Part shown: piece after piece, positions 26,923 to 37,700 of the stretch
Layout: each line of letters opens with the position of its first letter
How positions within the stretch are numbered: position 1 is the first letter of the stretch
Assembly (NCBI RefSeq): GCF_018130465.1
Contig: NZ_JAFCKJ010000001.1
Location: 310,001 to 374,000 of the forward strand
Direction of reading: 5' to 3'
Length of the DNA: 64,000 bases
Origin: Bradyrhizobium canariense
GTDB taxonomy: Bacteria > Pseudomonadota > Alphaproteobacteria > Rhizobiales > Xanthobacteraceae
Translations under genes and position numbers: made by a program
Notes under the pieces: model-generated
Told to the model about the DNA's origin: nothing
The model's input: the letters and a program-made list of their open reading frames with translations, nothing else
Databases searched by the model: none

Positions 26923-29608
26923 CCGAGCGCTGCTCGGCCGGCCGAAGCAGATCGTCCAGCGCGCTCATCGAGGCCTTCCGAAGCGCGGCGATTTCGCGGG
27001 CGGCGCTCTGGCATTCGGGCGGGGACATCGTGACTGCCGCCAGCTCGATCTCACGGCAGAATTCGAACAGGCGGACGAGGCCGAGCACACTCGCGCTGCT
27101 GCCGAGTTGATGCGCGTAGCGCGCGAGCTGCGCGGGATCGCCAGTCACTGCTGCCTTGGCGATGTCCTCGACCAGCTTTTCGCTGGTCTCTTCCAGCAGG
27201 TTGTGGAGTTTTGCGATCTGCGCCGCGCCCAACAGCTCCTTCTGGTCGTCGAGGAAATGCCGGTCGATCAATGCGCCGGCGGCGAGTTGCGGCGCGGCTG
27301 GCTGGTTCTGGGCATCGTCCTCGATCGCCTCGCGCAGCGCATTGATCAGGATCGGCTTGCTGACGATCCTGGCAATGCCCGCGCCCGCGAGCCGCTCGCG
27401 GGCGCGGGGCGACATGTCGGCGGTCACCGCGATGATGCGCGGCATGGTCGGCAGACCTAACTTTCGAATCCGCGATGCCGCCTCGACCCCGTCCATGTCG
27501 GGCATGTGCAGATCCATCAGGATGATGTCGAAGGCTTGATCGCGGGCGAGTGCGACGGCCGACGCGCCGTTCGTGGCGATGGTGGTGGGGTGGCCGAGCC
27601 TCTTCAACATCGCTTCGCCGACCTCGCAATTGACGGGGTCGTCGTCGACCAGCAGCACGCGAAGCTGCCGCGAGGGCGGCTGGTCCGCGCCTTGCGCGGT
27701 GCCGCTCGCGGCGAGGCCAAGCGAGACCTTAAGCATGAACGAGCTGCCCGTGCCCGGCGTGCTCGCCACCGTCAACTCGCCGCGCATCAGGCGGGTCAGG
27801 CGCCGCGCGATCGCCAGTCCAAGGCCGGTGCCGCCGAACCGCCGCGCGATGCTGTCGTCGGCCTGGACGAAATCCTCGAAAATCCGCTCGTGCATGTCGG
27901 GCGCGATGCCGATGCCGGTATCGCGAACGGTGATGCGCAGCAGGACATGATCGTCGTGTCGCTCGGCGGCCGCGCTCAAGCCGATTTCGCCGCGCGGGGT
28001 GAACTTGATCGCGTTGCCGATCAGATTGAGCAGGATGCGATTGAGCCGCACCGGATCGCCGTGCACGGAGGTGTTGACCGTCGCATCGCAGGCGAGGTCG
28101 AAGGTCAGGCCCCTGCCGAAGGCCTGCGGGCGCATCAGATCGGCGGCCGTCTCGATGAGCTGGTCGAGACGGAAATCGCGGGTCTCCAGAGTCTCCGTGC
28201 TGGCCTCCAGGCGCGCATATTCGAGGATGCCTTCGACCAGAGCGATCAGCGTTTCGCCCGATGCGGCCGCGGTCGTGAGGTGACGCCGCTGCGCCTCGCC
28301 GAGGCTGCCGTCGTCGAGCAGTTGCAGCACGCCCATGACGCCGTTCAGCGGCGTGCGCAGCTCGTGGCTGACGACCGCGAGGAAGCGCGATTTGGTCTCG
28401 TTGGCCGCCACCGCCGCGCTGCGCGCGCGCTCGGCGGCATCGTGCTCGGCAAGGGCCTGGTCGCGGGTCTTTTCAAGCTCGGAGGTGCGCTCGATCACCT
28501 TGCGCTCGAGCGTCGCATAGGATTCGCGCAAGTGAGCGGCCATCCGGTTGAACTGATCGCCGAGCGCCTCCAGCTCGTCACCGGTCTTGATCGCGAGCCG
28601 CAGGCCGAGGTCGCCGCTGCCGATCCGCCGCGCGCCCTGCGTCAGGATCTGGATCGGCACGGTCATGCGCCGGCTGAGAAACAAGGAAACCAGCACCGCA
28701 CAAGCCAGCAGGATGACCAGGAGAAAAGTCGAGCGTCCGATCGACGCATAGATCGGCGCATAGGCTTCGGTGAGCGGCAGCTCGACGAATACCAGCCAGC
28801 CCAGTGAGGGGACCGTCGCATAGGTCGACAGCACGCGTTGACCGGACAGATCCTCTTTGACCAGGCCGCCCGAGGGCGGTCCGACGCCATCGAGCGCGGC
28901 GCGGACGTCGGCATGGCCGGAGAGATCGCTGCGGCGCAGCGCCCGCCACAAATCGGGATGCGCGATCAGGATTCCCATGCGGTCGACCACGTAGGCCTTG
29001 CCGGTGTTGCCAACCCTGATCCCGGCGACGAGGTCCCAGATGAAGCGAAGATTGACCTCGGCGACAATCACATCCGGCGTGAGGCCAGTTCCTCGCGTGG
29101 CAAGCGTCATGAAGGGCTCGGTGTCACCAAGGAAGTAGACCGGTCCGTAATAGGCGCGGCTTTCGTTGGCGCCGCGGAAGGCGGGCGAGGTGGAGAGATC
29201 GGTCTTGCTGCCGATCCTGTCCGCGACACGGCGCGATACGCGCACCTGCTCGCGGCCCTGCGCATCGAGCTCGGCGATTTCCGCGATCGCGGGCGAGAGG
29301 CGCAGGAGTCGGATGGCGTTCAGGCGCTGGTCCTCGTTCGTGGACAGCTCCGGGGGCAGGCGCGAGAGCCATCTGATCTGGTTTTCGATCTGGCCGATGA
29401 ACTGGCCGATCTGAATGGCCGCGGACGCTGCCTGCTCGCGCTGGGTCGCCGCCAGAAGCTGCTTCTGCTCGCGATAGGAGAACCAGACGTCGAAGCCGGT
29501 GTTGATGGCAAGCGCGGCAAAGGCGAGCGCGACGATCGAGTAGAGGTATTTGCGGAACAGCCGGCCGGGAGGCGTCCGCAAATCTCCCTGGTCGATCGTC
29601 TCGTTCAC
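26915..29608 (-). CDS. Hybrid sensor histidine kinase with REC and HPt domains
   Basis: Inner-membrane sensor of 897 residues. Membrane helix at about 21-38, periplasmic Cache-like sensor domain (about 50-285), second helix at about 293-311, HAMP (312-365), a short coiled coil, HisKA with H415 (SHELRTPLNG), HATPase with DTGIGIAP and GGTGLGLAIA, receiver domain with phosphoacceptor D699 (IILMDLHMPDMDG), and a C-terminal HPt domain with H833 (YAHQLGS). All phosphorelay residues are present, so a separate response regulator with a DNA-binding or output domain must exist elsewhere; none is adjacent. It overlaps the upstream binding-protein gene by 4 bp. Confidence 0.9.
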   Translation of the reverse strand: MNETIDQGDLRTPPGRLFRKYLYSIVALAFAALAINTGFDVWFSYREQKQLLAATQREQAASAAIQIGQFIGQIENQIRWLSRLPPELSTNEDQRLNAIRLLRLSPAIAEIAELDAQGREQVRVSRRVADRIGSKTDLSTSPAFRGANESRAYYGPVYFLGDTEPFMTLATRGTGLTPDVIVAEVNLRFIWDLVAGIRVGNTGKAYVVDRMGILIAHPDLWRALRRSDLSGHADVRAALDGVGPPSGGLVKEDLSGQRVLSTYATVPSLGWLVFVELPLTEAYAPIYASIGRSTFLLVILLACAVLVSLFLSRRMTVPIQILTQGARRIGSGDLGLRLAIKTGDELEALGDQFNRMAAHLRESYATLERKVIERTSELEKTRDQALAEHDAAERARSAAVAANETKSRFLAVVSHELRTPLNGVMGVLQLLDDGSLGEAQRRHLTTAAASGETLIALVEGILEYARLEASTETLETRDFRLDQLIETAADLMRPQAFGRGLTFDLACDATVNTSVHGDPVRLNRILLNLIGNAIKFTPRGEIGLSAAAERHDDHVLLRITVRDTGIGIAPDMHERIFEDFVQADDSIARRFGGTGLGLAIARRLTRLMRGELTVASTPGTGSSFMLKVSLGLAASGTAQGADQPPSRQLRVLLVDDDPVNCEVGEAMLKRLGHPTTIATNGASAVALARDQAFDIILMDLHMPDMDGVEAASRIRKLGLPTMPRIIAVTADMSPRARERLAGAGIARIVSKPILINALREAIEDDAQNQPAAPQLAAGALIDRHFLDDQKELLGAAQIAKLHNLLEETSEKLVEDIAKAAVTGDPAQLARYAHQLGSSASVLGLVRLFEFCREIELAAVTMSPPECQSAAREIAALRKASMSALDDLLRPAEQRSVN

Positions 29609-30636
29609 TCGCGAATCTCGTCGGCGCGCGCGAGCAGCGTGAATGGGAGCGTCAAATCCAGCGTGCGGGCGACCGTGCGGTTGATCAGGAGCTCATATTT
29701 CCGCGGCGATTGCACCGGCAGATCGCCGGCCTTGGTGCCGCGCAGGATGAGATCGACATAGTCGGCCGAGCGCACTTCGAGTGTCGGCCCGTAGCTCATC
29801 AGCCCGCCTGCATCCATGAAATAATGGAACGGGTAAATCGTGGGGACGCGGTATTTGGCCGCCGCCGCCACGGCCGCCTGCCGGTGGATCACGAGGAAGC
29901 TGTCGACCAGCGCAATCATCGCCGCCTTGGGCGGTTCGGAAAAACGCCGGATGGCTTCGTCGATGTCCGCAGGTGCGTTGACGGGGGCGGGGACCACGGA
30001 CACACCGGACACGGCGGCCTCCTGCTCGATGGAGTCGAGGAAGAAGCGCCCGCCGCGAGGTGCGGTCTCCGGGTTGAACAGGACACCGACGCGGGCAAGA
30101 TCGGGCACGGCTTCCCGGATGAGCTGAAGCCATTTGCCGCCCATTTCCGCGCTGCTGTTGGTGAAGCCGGTCACGTTGCCGCCGGGATGGGCAAGGCTTT
30201 CGACAAAGCCGTTGCCGACGGGATCGTTGGCGGTCGCGAACACGATCGGGACGGTTTTGGTCGCTTCCAGAACCGCTGCGGTTTCGACCGTCGAGCCGGT
30301 CAGGATCACGTCCGGCTTGAGCGCCAGCAGTTCCTGAACCGCGGTTTTCAGTCTATCCGGAGCGCCGAAGGTCGAGCGGAGCTCGAAGCGGAAATTGACG
30401 CCCTCGACCCAACCTCGCTGCCTCAAGCCCACAATGAGGCCACCCAGGCGAGAGGTCGGGCTGTCGATCATGCTCCTTCTGGTCAGTTCGTCGTCGAGCG
30501 GCAGTGCCGTCAGGGATGCCACGACCCGCATGCGATCAGATGTTGCGCCGAGCGCCAGCCATCCCGCAGCGGTTGTGCTCGCAAGGCGAATGAACCCACG
30601 GCGATCGACCGCGAGAGCGGAAGGCCGTTCGGTCAT
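29605..30636 (-). CDS. Periplasmic ABC-type substrate-binding protein (PF04392 family) without transporter genes
   Basis: 343 residues. The N-terminus carries a twin-arginine motif DRRGFIRLAST followed by a hydrophobic stretch, so export by Tat is likely. The rest is a two-lobed binding domain of the ABC_sub_bind family: LGGLIVGLRQRGWVEG, KPDVILTGST, PIVFATANDPVGNGFVESLAHPGGNVTGFT, then a C-terminal lobe. No permease or ATPase lies nearby; instead it overlaps the hybrid kinase gene (ATGA-type 4 bp). A role as ligand-loaded partner of the kinase's periplasmic domain is a good inference. It is divergent from the adhesin gene group across 293 bp. Confidence 0.85.
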   Translation of the reverse strand: MTERPSALAVDRRGFIRLASTTAAGWLALGATSDRMRVVASLTALPLDDELTRRSMIDSPTSRLGGLIVGLRQRGWVEGVNFRFELRSTFGAPDRLKTAVQELLALKPDVILTGSTVETAAVLEATKTVPIVFATANDPVGNGFVESLAHPGGNVTGFTNSSAEMGGKWLQLIREAVPDLARVGVLFNPETAPRGGRFFLDSIEQEAAVSGVSVVPAPVNAPADIDEAIRRFSEPPKAAMIALVDSFLVIHRQAAVAAAAKYRVPTIYPFHYFMDAGGLMSYGPTLEVRSADYVDLILRGTKAGDLPVQSPRKYELLINRTVARTLDLTLPFTLLARADEIRE

Positions 30637-30929
30637 GACATTCTTTGCATGTGGCTTGCCCCAGGCGGATGCTTAGCGCGAACGGCCCGCATCCACAATT
30701 GATGAAAAATTGCGTTTATGAATGTTCATTCGCAGCGTTTGGCAGCCCGATACCGTATTCCTACGCCGCCAAAGAGTCGCTGTTTCGAGCCTTGTCTCTC
30801 CGTGACACCTTGTAACGCATTGCGGTGTTGCAACATTTTCCGTCTCGGTTGCGATGACGGTTCGGGGAAGCCGATTTCGTAACTGCCGATTTTTGAAGCG
30901 TTGTTTCAAGTTTTTTCCGAAGGTTTCCG
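30637..30929. promoter_or_regulatory. Divergent control region between sensor and adhesin units
   Basis: 293 bp without a gene, the only promoter-sized gap for both flanking transcription units. It holds a perfect palindrome TGTTGCAACA (30826-30835) and an inverted repeat ATGAA-TG-TTCAT (30718-30729). These are candidate regulator sites, not assigned to a family. AAGG upstream of 30930 can serve as the ribosome site of the secreted protein gene. Confidence 0.45.
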
Positions 30930-31691
30930 ATGCGCAAAATCTATCTCGTTCCGGCCCTCGTTGGCCTGCTCACCTCTGTCGCGGCGGGGCCTCTTGCGGC
31001 CCAGGGCGCCGTACCGAAGCAGAAAGCCGCGCCGGCACCGAGAGCCGCGGCTGCCGGTGCTGCTCCCGCAGCAGCCGGTACGCCGGTCGCTGCCGGCGCG
31101 ACGTCGGCAGCCGCCGCCGAGACATCGGCCCCAGACGACAAGTCCAAGGCGATCGACGGCTTCCGCTCTGCCAAGTTCGGGATGAACGAGGCCGACGTGC
31201 GCGCGGCAATAGCCAAGGATTTCGGCGCAAAGCCCGACGCCGTGAGGGCGCAGGACAATGCGTCCGAGCTGACGCACAGCCTGCTGTATTCGGCGCCCGA
31301 GCTGTTGCCGAACGGCGGCATCGCCGAGCTGTCCTACGTGTTCGGCTACAAGTCCAAGTCCCTGATCCAGATCGGCGCGGTCTGGTCGAAGGGCACCGAC
31401 GCGGCGATCACGCCGGAGAAACTGTTCTCCAACGCCAACATCCTGCGCGCCCATTTCCTCAGCGAGGGCTTCAAGCCCGACTCCATCGCGGTCAACATGC
31501 CCGTCAACGGCGGCATCGTGATGTTCCGCGGCAGCGACGCCAAGGATCGCTCGGTCATCCTGCTTCTCCAGGGCACGTTCGAGAACAAGGACAACAACCA
31601 GCGTGTGCTGACGCCGACCAGCCTGCTGCTGTTCTACGTGGCCGACGCCAAGAGCCCCGACATCTTCAAGCTGCCGCCCGGCCAGTTCTGA
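30930..31691 (+). CDS. Secreted protein of unknown function upstream of the adhesin
   Basis: 253 residues with a signal peptide (RKIYLVPALVGLLTSVAAGP, likely cleavage after LAAQ), an Ala/Pro-rich linker to about residue 65, then a globular domain starting DGFRSAKFGMNEADVRAAI and containing SYVFGYKSKSLIQIGAVW and MFRGSDAKDRSVILLLQG. I do not recognise a named family. The FGMNEADV segment is like a short helical motif found in several small secreted domains. It is 71 bp upstream of the giant adhesin gene in the same orientation, so it may help export, folding or anchoring of the adhesin in the periplasm. Confidence 0.75.
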   Translation: MRKIYLVPALVGLLTSVAAGPLAAQGAVPKQKAAPAPRAAAAGAAPAAAGTPVAAGATSAAAAETSAPDDKSKAIDGFRSAKFGMNEADVRAAIAKDFGAKPDAVRAQDNASELTHSLLYSAPELLPNGGIAELSYVFGYKSKSLIQIGAVWSKGTDAAITPEKLFSNANILRAHFLSEGFKPDSIAVNMPVNGGIVMFRGSDAKDRSVILLLQGTFENKDNNQRVLTPTSLLLFYVADAKSPDIFKLPPGQF

Positions 31692-31762
31692 TGCCGGACG
31701 CTTCCACGACATTCTCCCACCCGGTTGTGGATCGGCGCCAGTGCCGATGAAGAGGATCTGAA

Positions 31763-34700
31763 ATGCGCCGACCATCTGCAAGGCGAGACAATGACGAGCT
31801 GACGCTGCGGGGACTTGCGCGTTTCCGTTCGATGTCACTGCTCTGCGCGATGCAGATGGTCTTCCTGCCGGTGTTCAGCGTCCGCCTGCAGGCGCAGCCG
31901 GCGAACGTGATCACGCCGGACGGCCGCACCGGGACCAGCCTTCAGACATCCGGCAGCGTAACCAACGTCACGACGTCGACGGTCTCCGGCAACAATGCCT
32001 TCAACTCGTTCTCGCAGTTCAGCGTCGGGCAGGGCAATACCGTCAATCTGCAACTGCCGACCGGCACGCAAAATCTCGTCAACATCGTTCGTGACGCTCC
32101 GGTCTACGTCAACGGCACACTGAACTCCTACATGAATGGCGCGATCGGCGGTAACGTCTATTTCGCTGATCCCAAGGGTTTCGTGGTCGGCCGCAGCGGC
32201 ACGGTCAATGTCGGCAGCCTCAACGTCTCGACGCCGACGCGCGAGTTCACCGACAGCCTGATCGGTGCGGGGGGGCAGATCAACGGTTCGGCCGTCGCCA
32301 ATCTGATGGCGGGCTCGTTCCCGGTCTCGCCGGACGGCAACATCCGGATCTACGGCCGGGTCAATGCCATCGATGGCGTGCGCCTGACCGGGCAGAACGT
32401 CTTTGTCGGCGGTGCCAGCCAGCGCGACATCGCAAATCTCGATCACGCCGCGAAGTTCGCAGCCTCCGTCAATTCCAAGGGGCTGCGGAGCGCGGCCGCG
32501 ATTACCGTGCGCAACGGCTCGATCCATATCGGTGCAGTCAACAATGCCAGCGTCAACGGACGGCTCACCGCGCGCAGCAAGACCACGACGCCGAGCAACA
32601 TCACGGTCGCGGCGGGCAATAAAATCGAGCTCGGCAAGAACGCGAGGCTGAGCACGGCGAGCAAGACCGGCGATGCCGGCGGCGTCCTCGTCAAGGCTGG
32701 CAACGACGTGACGGTGAAGACCGGCGCGAAGATCAACGCCAGCTCTGCGACGGGCAATGCGGGCCTGGTCGAGCTGAGTGGAAACGGCGTCATCGATGTG
32801 GGCAGCGGCGTCACCATCAACCTCGCCGCACCCAACGGCCGGGCCGGCACCCTGCTGATCGACCCGACCGACGTGGTCATCGGCGACACGAGCCAGGGCG
32901 ACGCCGGCGTGACCCTGTCGAACACCTCGGTCGCCAACGCCATTGCGGCGCTGAGCGCCGGTGCCACCTATCTCGTCCAGGCCGACCATTCGATTACGCT
33001 GGCCGCGCATGCGGTGATCGATGCCCGTAACCTCGACTCTGCCACCAAGACTCATTCGGTCGGCAACGCCTTCAATGTCGAGCTCGACGCCCCGACCATC
33101 AGCATCGTCAACGGAGCGCAGATTCTCGCCCAGGCGATCAATACGGGCGGAACGACGTACACGAACGGGAATGTGACGTTGGCAGCCACGGCGAGCCAGA
33201 CCCTGATGTCAGGCCACGCCTATGCGACCACGGGCATCACGGTCGACGGCACAATCACCGGCGGCACGATCAGCATCGGCGCGAGCTCAACGGCGGTCGC
33301 GAGCTTCACGAGCTCGCTCGCTTCGACGTTCGCACTGGTCGGCGAGTCCGTTCCCGGCATGATCCTGGGCCTCAACGGAGGCTATGTCGCGGCCAGCGCA
33401 ACCGCGACCGTGAACATCAACGGCCATGCCAATATTTCCGGCAGCGGCAACGTCTCGATCAGCGCGTACGGGTCGGAGAGGGCCGAGGATCCCGTTATCG
33501 CCTCGTCGCTCCTCGGCGTATCGCCGGTTGGCGCTGCGGTCGTGGTTGGTAACATCGCCGGCAACGTCACCACCAATATAGCAAGCAACGCGACGATCAG
33601 CGCGGGTGGTACCCTCGGTATCAAGGCCACCAACGACGCCAACATGAATGTCGCCGCGGTGTCGATGACTTCGAGCGCGGTTCTCGTCGCGACGGTGGCC
33701 TATTCGACGGCGTCGATCACCACGACTGCGAACGTCGAGACCGGCGCCAGGCTGAGCACCGGGACCGCGAGCGGATCGACGGGCGGACTTTCGGTGCGCG
33801 CGTTGAACAACAACAGTTTCTCGACGGCGGCAACCTCGGTCGGGTTGGATAATCCGGCGCTGAACGGCGGCGTCGGTGGCGCGGTCGCGATCAGCAATGT
33901 CAACACGTCGGCGACCGCGACGCTGGGGTCATCGCTGGGGTCCAGCACGTCGAACCGGATGAACGGCTCGGTCACGGTCGAGGCGACCTCGAACACCACG
34001 TCGAACTCGACGATGTCCTCGACCATCACCGGTACGCCGGCTCTGATTGCCGGACTCCAGGGCGCCCTGGTCGTGGGCACGATGGATCCGGGCCTGTTCT
34101 CCCAGCAGTTCAGCACGCTGTTCACCGCCGATCTGAACCTGAAGGCGTCGGCGGCTTTGACGATCGCGCGCAGCACGGAGAGCGCGACGGCAGCGATTGC
34201 GCAAAACCCCAGCGGCGGTGCGCCGTCGATCTATACGTCGGGCAACGTCGCCGTCATCAGCAACGTGATCGACGTGGGCGTGCGCAGCATTGCGACGGCC
34301 TCGGCGATCAGCTCGAGCCCGGTCGATGGTCAGTCGACGGCGATCGCCGCGGCGGTCGCATGGGGCGATTTCACGCACAATTCGAACGCCTATATCGGCG
34401 GTGGGACCCTGATCAATGCGCCGGAGATCGGCGTCTCGGCAAACACCTATATGCCGATCACCAACACCTGGACTCAGTGGGCCTCGCTGACGGACGTGCT
34501 GAGGCATCTCAACGGCAATCTCGGCGTCGGCGGCAGCATCCTGACCAGCTATGCCAACTCGACCGCGGACGCCGGCGACACCGTCGGCATCGCTGGCTCG
34601 CTCAACAACTTCATGGTCCACAACAACACCACGGCGTGGGTTGCGACCGGCGCGAGCCTCACGGCGACCTGCACGGTTGCGAGTTGTGGCAGTGGCGCTT

Positions 34701-37700
34701 GGACGGCTGCGCTGGATAGCGGGGCGACGCAGGCCTTCGACGCGACGCTCGCCATCGCGGCGACGGCCTATTCGGCCTCGATCGACGCCGCCGGCAATGT
34801 CGGCACGCTCGGCTTCCTTCCTGGCAACACGTCGGGCGGCTCGTCGCTGGGCGGCGCGCTCAACCTTGTGCAGTTCTGGAACAGCACCATCGCCGGCGTG
34901 GCGTCCGGGGCTTCGGTCGGCGCGACCGACAACATCTCCATCACGGCATCGACGACCGACCAGTTCTTCGGTGTTGCGCCGACGTCCGGCAAGGCGGCCG
35001 GCGCGCTGGCGCTGAACGGCATCACGTCGATCGCGCTCGTGAACAACACGACGCATGCCTCGATCGGGATCGGCGCCACTGTGTCGGCTCCCACGGTGAA
35101 CGTGCTCGCGCAGCAGGATCTGTCGATGCTGTCGGTCGCCGGCGCAGTGTCAGCCGGCGGCAACTCGGCCGTCGGTCTTGCCGTCGCCTATCTCGGTGCA
35201 ACGGCCGACACCGCTGCCTATGTCGGTGACAATCACAGCGATATCCGGTCGGGCCCGTTCAGCTCGGACGATCCGTTCTCGGGAACCGGCGGCGGCAACG
35301 GGACGGTCACGGCCGACCATCTGGCGATTTCCGCGACGACCGCGGGCCGGATCATCGCGGCGTCGATTGCGGCTGCCATTTCGGAACCTTCGGTTTCGGA
35401 CTTCGGCACCAAGGCCGGCGCCGTCGGCGCGGCCGCAACCGGCGGAGCGGGCGGGATCTCGACCGCGCTGGCCAAGATTGGCTCGTCGTCGGGCGCCTCA
35501 AGCAGCGGCTTCACGATCGATCTCGCCGGCAGCTCGTCCGTCAGCGACGTGAGCCTTGCCACGACCGCCTCGATCACCGGCGTCACGATCAACCGCTACT
35601 CGTCGAGCCCAACGGCCACTTTGGTGGTCCAGGCGCTCAACGATACCATCCTCAACAACGGCTCGGGTGGTGCCGCCGCCAATCTCGCAGGCAGCGCCGG
35701 CTCGTCGAGCGTGGCCGTCGACGGCACCATCGCCGCGGCGATCTCGAACAATGCGACCCAGGCCTTCATCTCCAACTCCACGGTCAACAATCAGCAATCC
35801 GTGACCGTGCAGGCCTTGAACGGCGGATCGGAAATGGTCGTGGCGATCGGCCTTGCCGCGGCAACGCGATCCAACGCCGTCTCGATCGCATTGTCCGTCG
35901 GCATCATCACCGACAGCGCGCGTGCCTACATCGAAAATTCGATCATCAACGGCGCAGGTACTGGTGTCTTGCGCGCTCTCGAGGTCGATGCCTACCAGAC
36001 CAGCAACATCGCGGTCGGCGGCGGTTCGCTCTATGTTTCCGGCGGGCAGGGCGGCTTCGGCGTCGCCATGACGTATGCGTCGATCGGCGATCCCTCCGGC
36101 GGCAACGCGACCGACGCGCATATCAAGTCCACGTCGATCAGCAATTACGACACGCTTCTGGTGCTCGCGGACAATGCCAGCATCATCGCGGCCGGAGCCG
36201 CGTCGGCCGGGGCAGGGTCCAACGGTTTGTCGGGTTCGATCGTCGTCGACGAAATCACGTCGACGACGACGGCCTATATCGGCAGCAACTCGACGGTTAA
36301 CATCAACGTCGGGCGCGTGACGGTGCTGGCGGATAGCGGCGCCGTGTCGGACCTCGATACGGCGCTCGGAAATCTCGTCAAGAAGTCGAATAACAATCAT
36401 CTCGCATCGGACACGTGCACGGCCGCGGGCGGCAATGGCACGCAGAACTGCATCGATTTCAGCGCGGCGGCGCTCAACGACGGCACGGCGAACGGTCCGG
36501 GCGCCAGCATCATCTCCGTTGCGGGCATTATCCAAGCCGGCAAGAACAACGTCGGCGCCTCGATGGTGTACGATACCATCGCGACGACGCGCTCGGCCTA
36601 TATCGCCAACGTGCTGCTGAACTCGGGTGTCAACGGCGATGTCAGGGTGAGTGCGCTCGATACCACGAAGATCCAGTCGGTGACCATCGGATTCGGACTG
36701 GCGACCGGTCAGTTTGCCGGCGTGGGCGGCATGACGATCAGCTCGATCGCCAATACCGTTTCGGCGGCAATCGGCAACAACCTGTCCAGCGCGTCGCAAT
36801 CGGCCATCACGGCCAGAAGTATTTCCGTCACCGCGGCCGACAGTTCCAGCATCACCGGAGCCGCCGCCGTCGCTGGCGGCTCGACGCAAGGCAGCGCCGC
36901 GGGCCTGGCGCTCGTCTACAGCAGCATCGCCAACAATGTCAGCGCCGGCGTAACCGGCTCCAAGCTGACTGCCTCGGGCAGCGTCGCCGTCAACGCGAGC
37001 TCGAACGCCGGCATCTCGACGGTTGCCGTCGGTATTGCGATTTCTTCGCAGATCGGCCTTGCAGGTTCGGTCGCCACCAATCTGATGGGAACCAACGTCA
37101 CCGCCAGCATCGCCGGCGGGGCCGACGTTACCGCGAACAACAACGTTGCCGTGATTGCCGGCAATAGCGACAAAGCGGGCGTTTTCGCCGGCGCCGTGTC
37201 CATCAGCAAAGGCGCGGCCGGCGGCGCGGGCTCGATGGTAACGAACAAGATCACCGGCACCACCGCGGCCTATATCGGCGGGACGACGACGAAAGTGGAT
37301 GCGCTCGGAACGAGCACGAGCGACGTGCTTTCGGTCAACAGCGGCACGCTCGCGCACGCGATCGATCTCGGCGGCTTCAGTGCGCCCACCGACACCACGC
37401 CCGATCTGAGCGAGACCCAGGATAGTGTGCGCGGCCTCGCCGTCGTCGCCAGCTCGCACCAGGCCGTCGTCACCAACGTCGCCACCCTGTCTGCGGGCTC
37501 GGGCATCTCCATCATGATCAATCCGATCACCAATGTGATGAGCGGATCCACCAAGGCCTATATCGACGGTGCGGCGATTGACACGCGGCTGGTGAGTTCG
37601 ACGCTGGACCCCCAGATCGACGTCGCCGCCAGCAGCTTCTCCTATTCGGGCGCGTTCGGCGCCGGCGTGGTGCCGCCAACCGGGAGCGGGGGCGGCGGCG

